This document shows, one piece after another, positions 62,951 to 64,000 of a DNA stretch of 64,000 nucleotides. The stretch is from CBDCGS01 sp965216915 (GTDB lineage Bacteria > Pseudomonadota > Alphaproteobacteria > UBA828). The first letter of the stretch is position 1, and each line of letters opens with the position of its first letter. The translations under genes were made by a program, and so were the position numbers. The DNA is taken from assembly GCA_965216915.1 (NCBI GenBank), contig CBDCGS010000010.1, positions 620,001 to 684,000 on the forward strand. Direction: 5' to 3'. The notes below the pieces were generated by a model, which was not told where the DNA came from, made no database searches, and saw nothing but the letters and a program-made list of their open reading frames with translations.

Positions 62951-63111
62951 GGCGGCCGCTTTTCCTCGGCGGATGCGCGGCGTTCGTCGCGCTTGTGGCG
63001 CTGACGATGGCCGGGTGCACGCCGTGTCCGACGCCGCGCGAGGGTGCGAGCGGGCGCTGCGTGATTCACGTCGAGGTCACCCACGTTCCGGTCGTGCGCA
63101 ATGAGCGATGA
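62947..63111 (+). CDS. Small lipoprotein, possible outer-membrane spanin
   Basis: This 54-aa protein has a hydrophobic signal (residues 5-21) and a lipobox MAGC with Cys near 24, then CPTPREGASGRC and a short tail. It is the first of three overlapping small membrane-type genes, a usual lysis-cassette layout. Small Pro-containing phage lipoproteins often are o-spanins, which help fuse inner and outer membrane at lysis; this assignment is inference. Confidence 0.6.
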   Translation: MRRPLFLGGCAAFVALVALTMAGCTPCPTPREGASGRCVIHVEVTHVPVVRNER

Positions 63112-63553
63112 CGCCGAAGCGGCGAAGTCCAACGGGGAGGGGCGCAAGGCGTTTGCCGCTGTCCTCGGCGTTCTTGCCGTGGTGGGCGGCATCGCGGCGA
63201 TCATCACGCCGATGCGCCAGGACATGGAGGCGATCCGCGCTGAGTTGGACCGGCGCCTCGTGCCCGTTGAAGCGCACAGCCGGCGCGATGGCCACCCTGC
63301 GACGGTCATGCAATCGGTGGCCGAGCTTGGGCGCGATCTCACCCGATTGCGCGACGAGCTCCATAGCCACGAAGCGCTCGGCCTGCATGCCGGTGCGGCG
63401 ACCGAGATCGCCCGCCTGACAGAAAAGCTCACGGAGGTCGAAACCCAGTTCGATTGGCTGCGCGAGGTGATCGACTTGAACGACAACCTGCTCGGGCTTC
63501 GCATCGAGCGGCTCGAGGACCGCGCCGCGACCGAGGGGCGGAGACGGCCATGA
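63101..63553 (+). CDS. Membrane-anchored coiled-coil protein (possible inner-membrane spanin)
   Basis: This 150-aa protein has one N-terminal membrane helix (about residues 17-38, AFAAVLGVLAVVGGIAAIIT) and then about 100 residues of coiled coil with IARLTEKLTEVETQFDWLRE. It starts inside the lipoprotein gene and overlaps the next gene by four bases. The shape (one helix plus periplasmic coiled coil) and its neighbour fit an i-spanin. A holin-associated role is the alternative. Confidence 0.6.
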   Translation: MSDDAEAAKSNGEGRKAFAAVLGVLAVVGGIAAIITPMRQDMEAIRAELDRRLVPVEAHSRRDGHPATVMQSVAELGRDLTRLRDELHSHEALGLHAGAATEIARLTEKLTEVETQFDWLREVIDLNDNLLGLRIERLEDRAATEGRRRP

Positions 63554-63666
63554 CCGGCCTCGTTCTTCTCGCCGCCATCGGGTTCGCGATGATCATGGTG
63601 TTCGCGCCGCATTGGCTCACCAACCACTGGTGGCACTGGCTCAAGTGGTGGGACGACCGCGCTTGA
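63550..63666 (+). CDS. 38-aa membrane protein
   Basis: A single helix (LVLLAAIGFAMIMVF) is followed by a Trp/His-rich tail (HWLTNHWWHWLKWWDD). It is ATGA-coupled to the preceding coiled-coil gene. Size and position suggest a lysis-associated peptide. No family is recognised. Confidence 0.55.
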   Translation: MTGLVLLAAIGFAMIMVFAPHWLTNHWWHWLKWWDDRA

Positions 63667-63834
63667 GGCGTCGCGGTAAGGCCCGCCACTCAACCGTCTA
63701 CCCAACCGTCGGCTCGGGGCGCCGCCAAACCCCGCGGCGGCCCGTCGCGCAATCTTCCGATCGAACGACGGCGCGTGCCGCGTCAGCAGAGCGTGTCATC
63801 TGTTAACCACAACCCACTCTAAGGAGCTGCTACA

Positions 63835-64000
63835 ATGGGAAAAATTCGGAAGGCCGTTGCGGGCCTGCTGTCGGGTGGCGCGTCGGCGCCGGTGTTCATC
63901 GCGCTCGGTCTCGATGAGCCGGTGGCAGGCGCCCTTGCCGCGCTCATCACGGCGTCGCTGGTCTATCTCGTCCCCAACCAAGCCGCGGATGCACGCCGAT
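63835..64000 (+). CDS. Small membrane protein, holin-like (cut by window end)
   Basis: At least 55 residues, starting at ATG 63835 with AAGGAG 9 bases upstream. Two hydrophobic segments (SGGASAPVFIALGL and GALAALITASLVYLV) are joined by a short acidic turn. Small two-helix proteins at this point of a phage genome are often holins. The rest lies outside the window. Confidence 0.55.
   Translation, partial: MGKIRKAVAGLLSGGASAPVFIALGLDEPVAGALAALITASLVYLVPNQAADARR

Overview
The window is high-GC DNA, most like an alphaproteobacterial chromosome. That placement rests on gene types and composition, because no rRNA or marker gene is present. It has two parts.

Positions 1-17.2 kb look like ordinary chromosome. 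In order they hold three tandem paralogous secreted proteins of about 600 aa (the first cut by the window edge), a ChaC-type gamma-glutamylcyclotransferase, and an ECF42-type sigma factor operon with three YCII/DGPF-domain proteins, the middle one frameshifted. A good match to the published ECF42 promoter motif stands in front of this operon. Next come an HtrA-like protein that has lost all three catalytic residues, a hybrid histidine kinase, an FAD oxidoreductase, a convergent methyltransferase, a FecR-domain protein, and a two-gene PH-domain/zinc-ribbon operon on the minus strand.

Positions 17.4-64 kb hold a podovirus-type prophage or prophage-derived element. It has terminase small and large subunits, a head-tail connector (portal), a Bbp19-like protein, two scaffold-like proteins, tail tubular A- and B-like proteins, GNAT-like and internal-virion-like proteins, a major capsid protein, a T7-type fibre N-terminal protein and a cluster of small lysis-type membrane proteins. 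No integrase, repressor, replication gene or attachment site was seen; these could lie to the right. Cargo within it includes a YHS protein plus a hybrid histidine kinase, a HigBA toxin-antitoxin pair, and IS5- and IS630-family elements lying end to end in the last codons of a coiled-coil gene.

The most unusual part is 39-59 kb. A 997-aa Ala-rich protein sits where podoviruses encode internal virion (ejection) proteins and ends in toxin-like domains. An AT-rich immunity-like gene overlaps its stop codon. Behind it, in the same orientation, are about nine partial copies of the gene (units B-I and K). Most lack a start region and several are broken. They end in different C-terminal modules: PBECR-like, a GRTMFG-type domain, an RFNPDG-type tip, a WARG/KYGKGNY-type module and an EndoU-like module. 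Most of the non-PBECR modules are followed by a different small candidate immunity gene. The copies are joined by long near-identical DNA blocks, including a gapless 1,106-bp repeat and a 227-bp adaptor reused before three different toxins. This is the architecture of an orphan toxin/immunity cassette array, as in CDI and Rhs loci, but attached to a phage virion-type protein. All functional statements are from reading the sequence; no database search was run.
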